A stretch of 64,000 bases of DNA from Paraescarpia echinospica (Eukaryota > Annelida > Polychaeta > Sabellida > Siboglinidae), in assembly GCA_020002185.1 (NCBI GenBank), contig CM034533.1, positions 47,238,719 through 47,302,718 on the forward strand, written 5' to 3'. A program made the position numbers and the translations under genes. Shown piece by piece: positions 63,536 to 64,000 of the stretch. The notes beneath the pieces were generated by a model, which searched no databases, was not told the DNA's origin, and saw only the letters and a program-made list of their open reading frames with translations. Every line of letters starts with the position of its first letter. Within the stretch, counting starts at the first letter, position 1.

Positions 63536-64000
63536 TTGGGTGAAGGGAGCGGTGGCTTGTTAGACTGACCTCAAAGAAAGAGGTGGTATGATAGACTCAC
63601 ATTAAAGAGAACAGTGGTTTGACAGATTGACCTTAAAAAGAGAAGACTCACCATAAAAAGAGCGGTGGTGTAATAGACTCACTTTAGTGTGCGCGCTGGT
63701 GTGGTAGACTGACCTTAAATGAGCAGTGGTTTCGTAGAATGACCTTAAAGAGGGCAGTGGTGTGGTAGATTCACCTTAAAGAGGGCAGTGATGTGTTATA
63801 CTTACCTTAACCGAACAGTGGTATGGTAGACTGACCTTAAAGAGGGCAGTGGTGTGGTAGAATGACCTTAAAGAGAGCAGTGGTTAGTACACTGACCTTA
63901 AAGAGAGCAGTAGTGTGGTAGACAGACCTTAAAGAGAGCAGTGGTGTGGTAGACTCACCATAAAAAATGCAGTGGTGAGGTAGAATGACCTTAAAGAGGG
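63536..64000. repeat. 31-bp minisatellite, second locus, running off the window
   Basis: About 15 units of 'gaccttaaagagagcagtgg' plus 'tgtggtagact'. Units vary between 'actcacc' and 'actgacc'. Same family as 33061-33250 and 34795-34928. Confidence 0.92.

Overview
This window looks like animal nuclear DNA, probably from a marine invertebrate or a basal chordate. It is AT-rich, has intron-like splice signals, and is dominated by non-LTR retrotransposons, cut-and-paste DNA transposons, foldback elements and minisatellites. No bacterial operons, rRNA genes or CRISPR arrays are visible. The species cannot be fixed from sequence alone. The only piece that looks like a resident host gene is one exon resembling aspartyl aminopeptidase (34929-35100, minus strand). 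Almost everything else is mobile or repetitive.

Layout. 1-1078 is the 3' end of a CR1-type LINE. 1078-7784 is a roughly 6.7 kb imperfect palindrome: 1.03 kb outer arms, inverted tetranucleotide tracts, and a hairpin element near its centre. 8.1-9.05 kb is short tandem repeats. 9.1-13.3 kb is a minus-strand CR1 interrupted by an RTE/RTEX-like LINE with an unbroken 915-codon reading frame and a 6-bp target duplication. 13.8-30.9 kb and 46.2-60.9 kb are two diverged copies of one segmental duplication. They share a hAT-like insert, a CR1 3' half, a non-coding block, a ~110-bp satellite and an OTU-protease relic with an acidic 12-residue repeat. Each copy has then received its own nested insertions. 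Copy A took a full-length CR1 and an ISL2EU-like DDE transposon. Copy B took a foldback element and a 7.7 kb TTAA-flanked Kolobok-like element. That element carries a THAP-like exon, a P2RX7_C-like exon and an inner foldback with an XPG/FEN-like pseudogene. 32-37 kb holds the host-type exon between several minisatellite families. 37-45 kb holds minus-strand LINE fragments. 61-64 kb holds a decayed CR1, a long hairpin and minisatellites that repeat the 32-35 kb layout.

The best-preserved retroelement is the CR1 at about 18985-25965. Its ORF1 has a PHD-like Cys cluster and an SGNH-esterase domain; its ORF2 has endonuclease and reverse transcriptase. It is split by a 1000-base assembly gap whose two flanks repeat nearly the same sequence, and its left-hand frame breaks are one-base homopolymer differences, so assembly error is a real possibility.

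The strongest candidates for something new are the composite Kolobok-like element, the foldback element with a FEN-like/CXC gene inside it, and the exon flanked on both sides by minisatellites whose units resemble its own splice-site neighbourhoods.
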